A DNA stretch of 56,596 nt from contig QHRX01000015.1 in the NCBI GenBank assembly GCA_003221455.1, positions 1-56,596 of the forward strand. The letters are read 5' to 3'. The notes under the pieces were generated by a model. It worked only from the letters and a program-made list of their open reading frames with translations, searched no databases and was not told where the DNA came from. This DNA comes from Candidatus Rokuibacteriota bacterium (GTDB lineage: Bacteria > Methylomirabilota > Methylomirabilia > Rokubacteriales > CSP1-6). Every line of letters starts with the position of its first letter. The stretch's first letter is position 1. This document shows, in pieces, positions 8,352-17,527 of this stretch. A program made the translations under genes and the position numbers.

Positions 8352-9581
8352 TCAGGCGCCGGAGCTCTCGAAGAGCTCCACCCGATTGCGGCCGGCGCGC
8401 TTGGCCGCGTACAGGGCGGCGTCGGCCGCGCGCAGCAGGTCGCTCACGGTCGTGGCGTCGTCGGGGCAACCCGCCACCCCCACGCTGATCGTCAGCGGGT
8501 CGCCCGACCACTCGCGCGTGACGCCGAACGGGACGGCGGCGATGCCGGCCCGGAGCTTCTCGCCGATGAGGCGCGCGTGCGCCTTGCTCGTCACCGGAAG
8601 GATCACGACGAACTCCTCGCCGCCGTACCGCGTGACGACGTCCGTCCGACGGACCTGGTCGCGCAGGCGCTGGGCGACCTCGCACAACGCCTCGTCGCCG
8701 CGCGGGTGGCCGTGCCGGTCGTTGTACGCCTTGAAGTGGTCGACGTCGATCATGGTCACCGCCAGCGGCAGGTTATAGCGGGCGGCGCGCCGTATCTCCG
8801 TCTCGAGCACCTCCTCGAGGTACCGCCGGTTGAAGAGGGCGGTCAGCGGGTCTCGCAGGGACATGTCCGTGGCGCGGTTGAGCACCGTGGCGTTGTCGAG
8901 CGCGATGCTGAGCTGCCGGCCGACGGCCTTGAAGTACGCGAAGTCGCGCGCCGAGAACGCGGACGGCACGGGGGAGTAGACGAGCAGCGCGCCGAGCGGC
9001 CGCTCCCACCCGAGGAGTGGCACCGCGATGATCGAGCGGCTCGGCGGGGGGGTGTCGAGCCAGGCGAGCGGAGCCTCGCCCGTGAGCATCTCGGCCACCC
9101 GCGTGCGGCACACGCGGTCGGCGAGGCTCTTGTCCGGCGGCAGCGGGCCGCGCGGCAGCATTTGGGTCACCGGGCCGCCCGCGCTCTTGGCGACCAGGCG
9201 GCGGGTGACCGTGTCCACCACGAACAGCCCGTAGCCCTCGATGCCGGTCGCCTCCGCCACGCGCTTGAGCGTCGTCGTCAAGAGCTCGTCGAGGTGCAGG
9301 GACGCACTGACCGCACGCCCCACCTCGACCAGCGAGTAGAGGTCGAGCACGCCGTCGATGAGGGCGCTCGCCATCGCGTCGACCCGTCCCGGGTTGCTGT
9401 CGCGGTCCGGAGCGACGCCCCGGCGACGCAGCCAGACCGCGGCCCCCGCCAGGAGGGCGCCGCCGACGGCCGCGAGGAGGGCGGACACGGAGAGGGCGAC
9501 GAGACCGGCGGCGACGAGGAGGACGACGCCGGCGACGCCCGCGAGGACGGGCCACCGCGACGACGCGGTGAGGATAGTCAT
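8352..9581 (-). CDS. Membrane GAF-GGDEF diguanylate cyclase
   Basis: 409 aa. Start ATG at 9581 (MTILTASSRW). A pair of transmembrane helices (about residues 10-55) is followed by a GAF domain (about 75-225) and a GGDEF domain with the active-site loop GGEEF. An RRTD sequence five residues before GGEEF matches the RxxD allosteric I-site, so product inhibition by c-di-GMP is expected. IDVDHFKAYNDRHGH and ISVGVAG are typical GGDEF blocks. It should make c-di-GMP from two GTP in response to a GAF ligand. It separates the MoxR gene from the VWA gene, which normally sit together. Confidence 0.92.
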   Translation of the reverse strand: MTILTASSRWPVLAGVAGVVLLVAAGLVALSVSALLAAVGGALLAGAAVWLRRRGVAPDRDSNPGRVDAMASALIDGVLDLYSLVEVGRAVSASLHLDELLTTTLKRVAEATGIEGYGLFVVDTVTRRLVAKSAGGPVTQMLPRGPLPPDKSLADRVCRTRVAEMLTGEAPLAWLDTPPPSRSIIAVPLLGWERPLGALLVYSPVPSAFSARDFAYFKAVGRQLSIALDNATVLNRATDMSLRDPLTALFNRRYLEEVLETEIRRAARYNLPLAVTMIDVDHFKAYNDRHGHPRGDEALCEVAQRLRDQVRRTDVVTRYGGEEFVVILPVTSKAHARLIGEKLRAGIAAVPFGVTREWSGDPLTISVGVAGCPDDATTVSDLLRAADAALYAAKRAGRNRVELFESSGA

Positions 9582-9944
9582 GCGGCTCTCGCCATCATAG
9601 CCCACGTCCCCCCTTCGGGACCCGTTCTTTGGGCCCGGTCGGCGGGGGCGGGACCGACCGCGCGCCGACATCGCGGAAGGCCGAAGATGCTTGATCTTTC
9701 GCGCGGCCGCCCGCGTGCGCGGTCAGTGGCGTCGTCCCTCTGGTTCCAGCTCCGCGCCCTCGCCGGCCCGCCGACTCGCTGGCGGTCTCCTTCTCGGAGG
9801 CGAGTTCACGGCCGCGTCGAGAGAACCGGCCCGTCGGGGTCCGCGAACGGGAGACGGCGACGAGGCGAGTCGCCGAATCGGCCCCGCGGGCGACTGGCCA
9901 AGCGGGGAGCCCCAGGAAGGGCCCGGGGACAGGCGCGGCGGCGC
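9582..9944. other. Intergenic region downstream of MoxR gene
   Basis: 363 bases with no convincing coding region on either strand. One hairpin is visible: CGGTCGG (9636-9642), 11-base loop, CCGACCG (9654-9660), with no T-run. It may separate transcription of the MoxR gene from the diguanylate cyclase. Confidence 0.4.
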
Positions 9945-10859
9945 CTAGCGCAGGTCGGCGAGCACCTTATCGAGCGAGCCGCGGACGCGCTCGAGATCCT
10001 TCTCGTACTTTACGAGCATCGTCAGCGTGGACTCGACCAGCTCCGCGTCCAGGCGGTCCGCGTTCAGGATCACGAGCGAGCGCGCCCAATCGAGCGACTC
10101 GGAGACGGAGGGAGGCTTCCGGAGCTCCATCGTCCGGATGCGCTGGACCGCGCTGACCACGGCCGCGGCCAGCCGCTCCGACACCTCCGGCACCTTGAGC
10201 CGGATGATCGCCAGCTCCTCGGCGGGCGCCGGGAAGTCGATGAAGAGGTGCAGGCAGCGTCGCTTGAGGCCGTCCGAGAGCTCGCGCGCGTTGTTGGAGG
10301 TGAGGACCACCAGCGGGATGTGCTTGGCCTGGATCGTGCCGAGCTCCGGCACCGAGACCTGGAAGTCGGACAGCACCTCGAGCAGGAAGGCCTCGAACTC
10401 CGGCTCCGCCTTGTCGATCTCGTCGATCAGCAGGACCACGCGGTCGTCGGACTCGATCGCCTGCAGGAGCGGGCGCGGCGAGAGGAAGCGATGCGAGAAG
10501 AACGCGTCGTCCTGTCCGGCGATGCGGGCCACCGCGTCCGGTAGCGACGGCGCGTCCTGGATCAGCTCACCGATCCGCTCGCGCAGGAGCTGGGTGTACA
10601 GGAGCTGCTTCGCGTACTTCCACTCGTAGAGCGCCTTGCCCTCGTCGAGCCCCTCGTAGCACTGGAGCCGGATCAGGCGGGCCCGCGTCACGTCGGCAAG
10701 GGTCTTGGCGAGCTCCGTCTTGCCGACGCCGGCCGGCCCCTCGACGAGGACGGGACGGCCCATGCGCGTGGCCAGGTACACCACGGTGGAGATCCTCCGG
10801 CTCGCGATGTACTGCGCCTCGCGAAAGCGCTGCTGGACGTCCTCGACGGACTGGAACAT
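9945..10859 (-). CDS. MoxR-family AAA+ ATPase
   Basis: 304 aa. MoxR/CoxD-type chaperone ATPase: Walker A GPAGVGKTELAKTLA, the insert CYEGLDEGKALYEWKYAKQLL typical of CoxD-like members, Walker B VVLLIDEIDKAEPEFEAFLLE, sensor-1 LTSNN and the arginine finger region LKRRCLHLFIDFP. It probably works with the VWA protein encoded downstream. The start is placed at the ATG at 10859 (MFQSVEDV) because AGGAG precedes it at good spacing. An ATG ten codons earlier (10889) has no ribosome site and overlaps a TACAAT hexamer (10893-10888) that looks like the -10 element of this gene. Confidence 0.9.
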   Translation of the reverse strand: MFQSVEDVQQRFREAQYIASRRISTVVYLATRMGRPVLVEGPAGVGKTELAKTLADVTRARLIRLQCYEGLDEGKALYEWKYAKQLLYTQLLRERIGELIQDAPSLPDAVARIAGQDDAFFSHRFLSPRPLLQAIESDDRVVLLIDEIDKAEPEFEAFLLEVLSDFQVSVPELGTIQAKHIPLVVLTSNNARELSDGLKRRCLHLFIDFPAPAEELAIIRLKVPEVSERLAAAVVSAVQRIRTMELRKPPSVSESLDWARSLVILNADRLDAELVESTLTMLVKYEKDLERVRGSLDKVLADLR

Positions 10860-10958
10860 GACCGCTCCTGGCGCTGAATTGTCGTTCATTGTAGCACGCG
10901 CGGCGCGCCCCCCGGCGGGCGCCGGGACGGTGCCGGCGGGTTGTAGAATGGTCGGCGC

Positions 10959-11117
10959 ATGGACGACCAGGCGCGCGCCTCTGACCACTGGCAGCTCGGC
11001 CTGTCGGTCGCGATCCCGTTGCTTCCGAACCGGGTGAAGGAGCAGCGGCTCCCCTCACCGCCGTCGATCGCCCGGCGCGTCGCCCGGGCGGCCGACCGCC
11101 CGGGAGTCCACCGATGA
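10959..11117 (+). CDS. Small hypothetical ORF overlapping the start of the ICL-like gene
   Basis: 52 codons (MDDQARASDHWQLGLSV to RPGVHR), basic in its second half. It is supported by position only: its TGA overlaps the ATG of the next gene by 4 bases (ATGA), the same arrangement used by real gene pairs here, and a TAGAAT hexamer (10944-10949) lies just upstream. It has no ribosome site and I recognise no family. It could equally be a leader region. Confidence 0.35.
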   Translation: MDDQARASDHWQLGLSVAIPLLPNRVKEQRLPSPPSIARRVARAADRPGVHR

Positions 11118-11983
11118 CCAAGCGCGCCCGGCTGCGCGCGCTGGTCACGCTGAAGCAGGGTCTCGTGGTACCCGGTGCCTACGACGGCGTCTCCGTGAGG
11201 CTCGTCGAGCGCGCCGGCTATCCCGTGGTCTACATGACCGGGTACGGCACCTCGGCCTCACGGCTCGGGCTGCCCGACATGGCCTTCGCGGGGCTCGGCG
11301 AGATGGTCGACCACGCCCGCAACCTCGCCGCGGCGGTCGGAATCCCGCTCATCGCCGACGCCGACACGGGCTATGGTAACGCGCTCGCGGTGCGGCGGAC
11401 GGTGCGGCTGTACGAGAGCGCGGGGGTGGCGGCACTCCACCTCGAGGACCAAGTGGCGCCCAAGCGCTGCGGACATCTCACGGGCCACCAGGTCATTGCG
11501 CTCGCCGAGTTCGAGGGAAAGATCCGCGCCGCCGTCGAGGCGCGCACGGACCCGGACCTCCTCATCATCGCGCGAACCGACGCGATCTCGGCGGCCGGAT
11601 TCGACGAGGCGCTCCGCCGCGGCGAGGCCGCGGCCCGGGCGGGCGCCGACGTGCTCTTCATTGAGGCGCCGCGGACCGAGGAGCAGATCGAGCGCGTGGC
11701 GCGCGAGTTCGACACCCCGCTCCTCTTCAATCACGCGGCGGGCGGCCGCTCACCGCTGCTGCCGTTTAGCCGACTGCGCGCGCTCGGCTACGCGATCATC
11801 CTCCTGCCGGTCGACACGCTGCTGGCCGCGGCCAAGGCGATCGACACCTACCTCTGCGAACTTCGGGCGACCGACGACACCCGCGCCCTCGCCGACCGGA
11901 CCATGGCCTTCGCCGACTTCAACGAGCTGATCGGCGTCGCCGAGCAGCTCCGACTCGCCGAGCGTTACGCCGTCGGCGGCTGA
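11114..11983 (+). CDS. Isocitrate lyase / PEP mutase family enzyme
   Basis: 289 aa, the length of methylisocitrate-lyase-like and oxaloacetate-decarboxylase-like members. Seen: PGAYDGVSVRLVERAGYPVVYMTGYG at the start, the metal site ADADTGYGNA, LEDQVAPKRCGH containing the K-R-C-G-H catalytic loop, and IIARTDA. The family cleaves or forms C-C or C-P bonds at 2-oxo acids through Mg2+. The KRCGH loop favours a C-C lyase over PEP mutase. The exact substrate cannot be told. It follows a small ORF with a 4-base overlap; the M20 gene follows 76 bp later. Confidence 0.88.
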   Translation: MTKRARLRALVTLKQGLVVPGAYDGVSVRLVERAGYPVVYMTGYGTSASRLGLPDMAFAGLGEMVDHARNLAAAVGIPLIADADTGYGNALAVRRTVRLYESAGVAALHLEDQVAPKRCGHLTGHQVIALAEFEGKIRAAVEARTDPDLLIIARTDAISAAGFDEALRRGEAAARAGADVLFIEAPRTEEQIERVAREFDTPLLFNHAAGGRSPLLPFSRLRALGYAIILLPVDTLLAAAKAIDTYLCELRATDDTRALADRTMAFADFNELIGVAEQLRLAERYAVGG

Positions 11984-12059
11984 CGCCGCCCCTGCGCCGG
12001 CGCCCCGCGCGCGACTCCACCTGTGGTAGGCTGTGGGCCGCGCGCCAGAGGAGGTCCAC

Positions 12060-13229
12060 ATGCGGCCCGAGAAACTCGCGATCGTCGACGCGGTGGAGCG
12101 TCTCGCCGACGAACTGGACCAGCTCTCCCGCCGGATCCACGACAACCCCGAGCTGGGCTACGAAGAGCTCAAGGCCTGCGGCTGGCTCACTGAGTTCCTG
12201 GGCCGCCAGGGCTTCAAGGTCGAGAAGGGCGTGGGCGGGGTCGACACCGCCTTCCGGGCGACGATCGAGACCGGCGAGGGGGCCACGATCGCGATCCTCT
12301 GCGAATACGACGCGCTCCCCGGTATCGGCCACGCGTGCGGCCACAACGTGATCGCCACCGCCGGCGCGGGCGCCGGCGCCGCGCTCGCTGCGATCCGGGC
12401 CCAGCTGCCTCGGGGCCGCATCCACGTGCTCGGCACCCCCGCCGAGGAGGGGGGCGGCGGGAAGATCAGGCTCATCAAGGCTGGGCTGTTCAAGACCGTC
12501 GACTGCGCGCTGATGGTCCACGGCTTCGACCGCACGCTCCTGCACCAGGACCATCTTGGCATCGTCCGGGCCGGGTTCGAGTTTCGCGGCAAGGCCTCGC
12601 ACGCCTCTGCCGATCCCTGGGAGGGCGTCAACGCGCTCGACGCCTGCATCCAGATGTTCAACAACGTCGCGATGCTCCGCCAGCAGACGCGGCCCGACTG
12701 CCGGATCCACGGCATCATCACGCACGGGGGGGCCGCCGCCAACATCATCCCCGAGCACGCGGCGGCGCTCTTCTACGTCCGCGCACCACGCATCGACCAG
12801 ATGTGGGCGCTCTACCAGCGCGTCGTCGCGTGCGCGGAGGCTGCCGCGCGGGCGACGGGTGCCACCCTCACCGTCACCCAGCACGACAACGTGTACGAGC
12901 CGCTCAAGCGGAACCAGCCCCTCCTCGACCTCTTCGCCGCCAACATGACGACGGTCGGGATGAAGGAGGGCGAGCCGATCCGCGACCGAATGGGCTCGTC
13001 GGACATCGGTAACGTGAGCCAGATCGTCCCGGCCATCCAGCCGATGGTCGCGATCGCGCCCACCGGGATGGCGATCCACACGCGCGAGTTCGCCGCCGCG
13101 GCCGTCCAGCCGATGGCCCGGGCGGGGATGCTGGCCGCCGCCAAGACGCTGGCCATGACCGCCTTCGACTTGCTTGCCGAGCCAGCGCGGGTGCAGGCGG
13201 CCAAGGACGAGTTCGCCCGGGCGCGCTAA
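12060..13229 (+). CDS. M20 family metallo-amidohydrolase
   Basis: 389 aa. The start at 12060 is preceded by GAGGAGG at 12048-12054. Metal ligands are recognisable: EYDALPGIGHACGHN, TPAEEGGGGK and a C-terminal His in GMAIHTREF. The dimerisation domain (about residues 180-290) contains FRGKASHASADPWEGVNALDA. This layout is closest to the aminoacylase-1-like-2 / AbgB group that hydrolyses amide bonds in dipeptides or acyl-amino acids. Substrate unknown. The adjacent ICL-like enzyme suggests a small catabolic unit. Confidence 0.88.
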   Translation: MRPEKLAIVDAVERLADELDQLSRRIHDNPELGYEELKACGWLTEFLGRQGFKVEKGVGGVDTAFRATIETGEGATIAILCEYDALPGIGHACGHNVIATAGAGAGAALAAIRAQLPRGRIHVLGTPAEEGGGGKIRLIKAGLFKTVDCALMVHGFDRTLLHQDHLGIVRAGFEFRGKASHASADPWEGVNALDACIQMFNNVAMLRQQTRPDCRIHGIITHGGAAANIIPEHAAALFYVRAPRIDQMWALYQRVVACAEAAARATGATLTVTQHDNVYEPLKRNQPLLDLFAANMTTVGMKEGEPIRDRMGSSDIGNVSQIVPAIQPMVAIAPTGMAIHTREFAAAAVQPMARAGMLAAAKTLAMTAFDLLAEPARVQAAKDEFARAR

Positions 13230-13393
13230 CTGGCGCGCCCGCGGACCTACCCGCGGCAGGATCCCGGTCGAGAGCCGCTCGCCCAACGAGCAGGCGCGCG
13301 CGCGTCGGGGCGAGCGCGGACGCGACGGTCGCGACGCAGAGGAGCGGGAGCCGCGGGCGTCGGTTGCCGAGCCACCGCGCCCTCGGCCCCGGC

Positions 13394-13948
13394 TCAGGGG
13401 GCGCTCGTCTCCGCGTCGAGCGGCGAGCCCCTCACGGCCCCGGACGCCGGGTGCGGCCTGACCGCAAAGCGGTCGAGGGCGCCGGGGAAGAACGGGAGAT
13501 CGAGGAGAGCCTGCGCGAACGCGTGGGCCGCGATCTCGGACAGCGCCGGGATCCCGGACTCCCAGCGCCACCGACCGAGGCGGGCGAGGGTCACGCGGGC
13601 CTGCGCGGAGGCGGGCTCGAGCCCTGTCGCCTCAAGGTGGTGATAGAGCTCGTGCGCCAGGTAGATCCCGGAGACGGACAGCGAGGGATCGGCGGCGCCG
13701 ACCGCGCGTACGGACTCGGCGAACAGGCGAATGGCCGGCGGCCGCGACGCGTACTCCGCGATCCGCACGATCGAGCCGAGCGCCGGGGGCTCGCCGCACC
13801 AGCTGACGGCGACCTGGAGCCGGGCGGCCAGCGCGAACGGATCGGCCGGCCCGTGCGCCGCCCGGAGGCGCCGGGCGGCCTCCCGCCCGGCCGTGAGCGC
13901 TTGGCGGACCGCGGCCGGACGGTCGTCCTCGGGAAGGCGCCGGCCCAC
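13394..13948 (-). CDS. Putative HExxH zinc metallopeptidase, ImmA/IrrE-like
   Basis: 184 aa. The centre carries YLAHELYHHLEA, an HExxH zinc motif, followed 40-45 residues later by ALSEIAAHAFAQALL, where the Glu could be the third ligand as in ImmA/IrrE peptidases. The N-terminal helix and ADPFALAARLQVAVSW also resemble that group. The start is uncertain: GTG at 13948 lacks a ribosome site, and the frame is open up to the end of the hydantoinase gene (to about 14035), so translation could be coupled to it from a non-standard start. It is the last gene of the permease-hydantoinase operon. No partner regulator is visible, which is unusual for ImmA/IrrE. Confidence 0.62.
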   Translation of the reverse strand: MGRRLPEDDRPAAVRQALTAGREAARRLRAAHGPADPFALAARLQVAVSWCGEPPALGSIVRIAEYASRPPAIRLFAESVRAVGAADPSLSVSGIYLAHELYHHLEATGLEPASAQARVTLARLGRWRWESGIPALSEIAAHAFAQALLDLPFFPGALDRFAVRPHPASGAVRGSPLDAETSAP

Positions 13949-14012
13949 GCGGTCGGCCGCCAGTCGCTCACGCCCCCAGACCTCCCCGGCCTCGCGGTGG
14001 ATCGGCGGGCCC

Positions 14013-16154
14013 TCAGAGGGAGCGGGGGACGCCGATCACGACGACGGCGTCCTCGGGGCCGAGGCCGGCCAGCTCCCCGGACGCCACCGCCTCGGCCTGG
14101 GCCAGGCTCGGGAGGCCCGAGAGGTCCAAGAGGTGCTCGCCGAAACCGAGGAAGATCTCGGGAAAGACGACGCTGTCGCCCGAGTAGTGCGTCGTCTCCT
14201 CCCAGACCGCGCGGAGCAGGCGGAGCGCGTCACTCGCCATCCCCGGCCGCGCCAGGCCCCCGCCCTTTCGGAGCTTGATGAAGCCCGAGCGGTCGACGAC
14301 CCGGAGCGGCCGCCGGGTGCGCGTGAAGAGCTTGAGCCAGCGCTCCTGCCGCGTCGCCGTGAAGACGTAGAGGCCGCTCGTGCGGGCCGCCAGCGCCGGC
14401 GCCGAGTGGCCCGGCGCGAGCGAGCCGGCGGCGACGGCGCGCGCCTCGGCCTCGGAGACCGTCTCCCGGAGGTCCCGCGCCCGCAGCTCGGTCGCCCCGA
14501 GCGCGGTGGCGCGGACGCGCTGTCGCGGCGCATCGACCTCGACGTAGACCTCCACCGTCTCGGGCTGGGCGCCGAGCCTCAGCACGCTCGCCCGCGCCTC
14601 CTGCTTGATCGCGGCGAGGTCTTCCGGCCGCGGACTGGGGACGACGCGCTCGACCACGTCCTGGACCATCGCGAGCGCGACGCCGATCGACGAGATCACC
14701 TCCGCGTGCTCGGCGATCCGGTACGGCAGGCCGAGGAGCCGCGCCGTGAACGGGATCAGCGCCGCGGCGCCGCCGCCACCGCCCACGAGCACGACCTGGC
14801 CGCGATCGAGCCCGTACTCCGCCAGCAGGGCCTCCACGAGCGGCACCACCTTCCGCGCCGCCGTCTCCAGCACGCCCTCGGCGGCGGCCTCGATCGACCG
14901 ATGGAGGCGCGCGGCGAGCGGCGCCAGGGCGCGGCGCGCGCTCTCGGGGCGCCCGTGGGCGTAGGCGCCCGGGCTGGTCAGTCCGAGCGCGTTCGCGGCG
15001 CACGTCGTGGTCAGGGCGAAGAGCTTCCCGCCCGCCCGCACGGCCACGTAGTCGTCCGGGTCTCCCGGCCGGGGGCTCAGGAGCACCAGCTCGGCGTCCC
15101 GGACCTCGGCGGGGTCGGCGAAGGCCGAGTACGGGAGGCCGGCGATGTGGGCGCTCCGTGGGCCCACGTCCGCAATGTCCCGGCCCGAGAGCCGGACGAG
15201 GCTCCCGCCCGCGACCCCGAGCACGCGGACGTCGAGCGAGTGGACGTTGGTCCGGTGGCCGCCGAGCTCGACGTACTTGAGGGTCGGCCGCCCGTGGCGG
15301 ATGACGCCGACGTTCGTGCTGGTTCCGCCCACCTCGAAGAAGACGCCGTCGGAGACGCGGAGGTGCATGAGCGCGCCGGCGACGCTCGCCGCCGGACCCG
15401 AGAGCATCGTCAGGACAGGCCGCCGCCGCATCTCGGCCGCGTCCATGACACCCCCGTCGCCGCGCATGATCATGAGCGGCGCCGTGATCCCGGCCGCGCG
15501 GATGCTCGACTCCGTCATGTCGGCCGTCTCCATCATTTTCGGCAGGATGCTCGCGTTGATGACGGCGCTCCGGGTGCGCACCGTCAGGCCGTAGAGCTTC
15601 GAGATCTCGTGTCCCCCGGTGGCCGGCACGCCCAGCTCGGCCGCGGTCTGGAGGACCCGGCGCTCCTGCTCCGCGTCGTCGACGCCGAAGGCCTCGCTGG
15701 CCACGATCACCTTGGCCCCCTGCCCGAGCAGCCCGCCGATCGCGGCGCGGACACGGTCCGCCGACGCCGAGCGCCGGTCGAGGAACGCGTGGAAGGTCTG
15801 GAGTCGGCGACCGGGGCCGAGCTCGAGGGCGTCCACCGCCGTCCCCCGCCGGGCGAGGAAGCCTTCGAGTGCCCCCGTGCCCATGCCGAGGATCCCCACC
15901 GGCGCCACGTCCCCTTCGAGGAGCGCGTTCGTCGCCTGGGTCGTGCTGTGGGCGAGGAACGCCACGGCGCCCGGGTCGACGCCAAACCCCGCCAGCGACC
16001 GCCGCAGCACCTCAACCACCCCCCGGGCGACCCCCTCGGGGGCGTCGTGCGTCGTGAGGACCGCCGCCTTGCCGCGGATCTCGTGGGTGGCGTCGTCGAG
16101 CACGACGGCCTTGGTGAAGGTCCCGCCGACGTCGATCCCGATCCGGACTCTCAC
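14013..16154 (-). CDS. Hydantoinase / oxoprolinase subunit A (HyuA-like), orphan
   Basis: 713 aa. The N-terminus IGIDVGGTFTKAVVLDD is the HyuA ATP-binding motif; STTQATNALLEG, GGTSTNVGVI and the glycine-rich VLVGGGGGAAALIPF follow in the usual order. HyuA-type enzymes use ATP to open lactam or hydantoin rings or to phosphorylate ketones (acetone carboxylase subunit). Most have a HyuB gene next to them; none is present here. The gene starts 7 bases after the permease stop and is followed by an HExxH protein, so permease, ring-opening enzyme and peptidase-like protein may form one uptake and degradation unit. Substrate unknown. Confidence 0.88.
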   Translation of the reverse strand: MRVRIGIDVGGTFTKAVVLDDATHEIRGKAAVLTTHDAPEGVARGVVEVLRRSLAGFGVDPGAVAFLAHSTTQATNALLEGDVAPVGILGMGTGALEGFLARRGTAVDALELGPGRRLQTFHAFLDRRSASADRVRAAIGGLLGQGAKVIVASEAFGVDDAEQERRVLQTAAELGVPATGGHEISKLYGLTVRTRSAVINASILPKMMETADMTESSIRAAGITAPLMIMRGDGGVMDAAEMRRRPVLTMLSGPAASVAGALMHLRVSDGVFFEVGGTSTNVGVIRHGRPTLKYVELGGHRTNVHSLDVRVLGVAGGSLVRLSGRDIADVGPRSAHIAGLPYSAFADPAEVRDAELVLLSPRPGDPDDYVAVRAGGKLFALTTTCAANALGLTSPGAYAHGRPESARRALAPLAARLHRSIEAAAEGVLETAARKVVPLVEALLAEYGLDRGQVVLVGGGGGAAALIPFTARLLGLPYRIAEHAEVISSIGVALAMVQDVVERVVPSPRPEDLAAIKQEARASVLRLGAQPETVEVYVEVDAPRQRVRATALGATELRARDLRETVSEAEARAVAAGSLAPGHSAPALAARTSGLYVFTATRQERWLKLFTRTRRPLRVVDRSGFIKLRKGGGLARPGMASDALRLLRAVWEETTHYSGDSVVFPEIFLGFGEHLLDLSGLPSLAQAEAVASGELAGLGPEDAVVVIGVPRSL

Positions 16155-16161
16155 CGACGCG

Positions 16162-17448
16162 TCATCGCCCGAGCATGACGTACGCGATGAACGCGTTGAT
16201 CGCGACCATGAGCCAGCCGAACGGCAGCGCCGTCCTGAGGAAGTCCTTGTGCGTCACCTTCGTGAATCCGAGGGTCCAGAGCGTCCAGGAGTTGGTGGGA
16301 TCCTGGCTGCCCTGGAGGCAGAGCGGCCCACGCCAGAGGGCGTAGAGATACGGGACCGCGAGGAACTGCGACTGCAGCATGATCGAGAGCAGTGCGGCGC
16401 CGGTCCCCACGACGGCGAACGGCCCGCGGTAGATCGCGAGCGGAGCGAGCCCGGCGAAGAAGACCGCCGCCTGGAGCGGCGTCTTGGGCAGGACTGGCCG
16501 GAAGATGGGCTGGAGCGCCTGCTGGACCTGGGGGAGCTGGCCCGCAACGATCAGCATCCCGCAGATGATCCAGAGGGCCGCAATGGTGGCGATGTCCGGG
16601 AACGCGTCGTAGAAGGCCTTGTGGAAGAGGTCGACCGAGCCCTTGAGGCTTCGACTCCGTCCGGTCGCCAGGAGCGCGAAGACGATGCCCAGCAGGAACG
16701 CCGGAATCATCGGCCACCTGAGGAGGGCGACGGCCGCGAGCGGGACCGCGGGAGCCAGGTACGCGTAGCGCGGGACGCGCGTCCACGCGGCCGTCTGGGC
16801 CGCCGGCGCCGCGACCGCGGCGAAGCGCCGGGTGCCCCCGCGCGCCAGGTGCCAGGCCGACATCGCGAGCGCCATCCCCAGGTAGACGGCGCCGCCGATC
16901 AGGAAGAAGCGGAGGTACGCCCCCTCGTACTTGATCCCCGGGAAGAACTTCTGGAAGATGCCGAACTCGACGAGGTTCAGGTAGTTGCCGGCGCCGATCG
17001 CCATCGTGAACGCGGGGGCCGCCACCCTCGGCGGGATGCCCATCGACATCATGATCGGGAGCGCGATGACGCCGACGCCGATGGCGGCCCCGACGCCGTA
17101 GAGCGAGGTGAAGAGGAAGGCGGTGACCAGCGAGACGACCCACGCGACGATGAGCGGGCGGTCGCCCGCCAACTCCACCGCCGACCGGATCAGGCTCTCG
17201 GCGATCCCAGTCTGGACCAGGACCTGCCCGAACCACGCGCCGAAGACGATCAGGATCACGGCCCCCGCGTACGCGGTCGCGCCGCCGTCGATCACCTTGC
17301 CCAGCACCTCGCGGAGCGGCGCACCCGTCATCGCCGCCCACAGGATCGCGAGAAGCATCAGGACGATGATGGGGCTCTGGCCCCGCATCACGGCGACGAC
17401 GCCGACCAGGAAGCAGAGCAGGAGCAGGATGCCGAGGGCGACCTGCAT
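16162..17448 (-). CDS. Ion-transporter-superfamily permease (organic anion)
   Basis: 428 aa, about ten to eleven membrane helices. The ATG at 17448 is preceded by GGAGGA at 8 bases. Motifs such as VILIVFGAWFGQVLVQTG, the polar TAFLFTSLYGVGAAIGVGVIA and IGAGNYLNLVEFGIF resemble gluconate/C4-dicarboxylate-type permeases of the ion transporter superfamily, but I cannot assign a family firmly. It is first in the operon behind a strong promoter and precedes the hydantoinase gene by 7 bases, so it probably imports the substrate of that enzyme. Confidence 0.75.
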   Translation of the reverse strand: MQVALGILLLLCFLVGVVAVMRGQSPIIVLMLLAILWAAMTGAPLREVLGKVIDGGATAYAGAVILIVFGAWFGQVLVQTGIAESLIRSAVELAGDRPLIVAWVVSLVTAFLFTSLYGVGAAIGVGVIALPIMMSMGIPPRVAAPAFTMAIGAGNYLNLVEFGIFQKFFPGIKYEGAYLRFFLIGGAVYLGMALAMSAWHLARGGTRRFAAVAAPAAQTAAWTRVPRYAYLAPAVPLAAVALLRWPMIPAFLLGIVFALLATGRSRSLKGSVDLFHKAFYDAFPDIATIAALWIICGMLIVAGQLPQVQQALQPIFRPVLPKTPLQAAVFFAGLAPLAIYRGPFAVVGTGAALLSIMLQSQFLAVPYLYALWRGPLCLQGSQDPTNSWTLWTLGFTKVTHKDFLRTALPFGWLMVAINAFIAYVMLGR

Positions 17449-17527
17449 GGGTGCCGTCCTCCCCGTGGAGGGCCCGATTCGCGCTCGGGGCGCGACGCCC
17501 GCCCCGGCCCGGGCCAGACTCGGCCGG

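Noticed and set aside
9636..9660. Intrinsic terminator after the MoxR gene
   Set aside because: Seven-bp stem with an 11-base loop, about 290 bases past the stop and no T-run; too weak to call as a terminator feature.
13731..16178. 815-codon plus-strand frame over the hydantoinase
   Set aside because: Low-complexity Arg/Gly/Glu composition; the opposite strand encodes a complete HyuA with conserved motifs.
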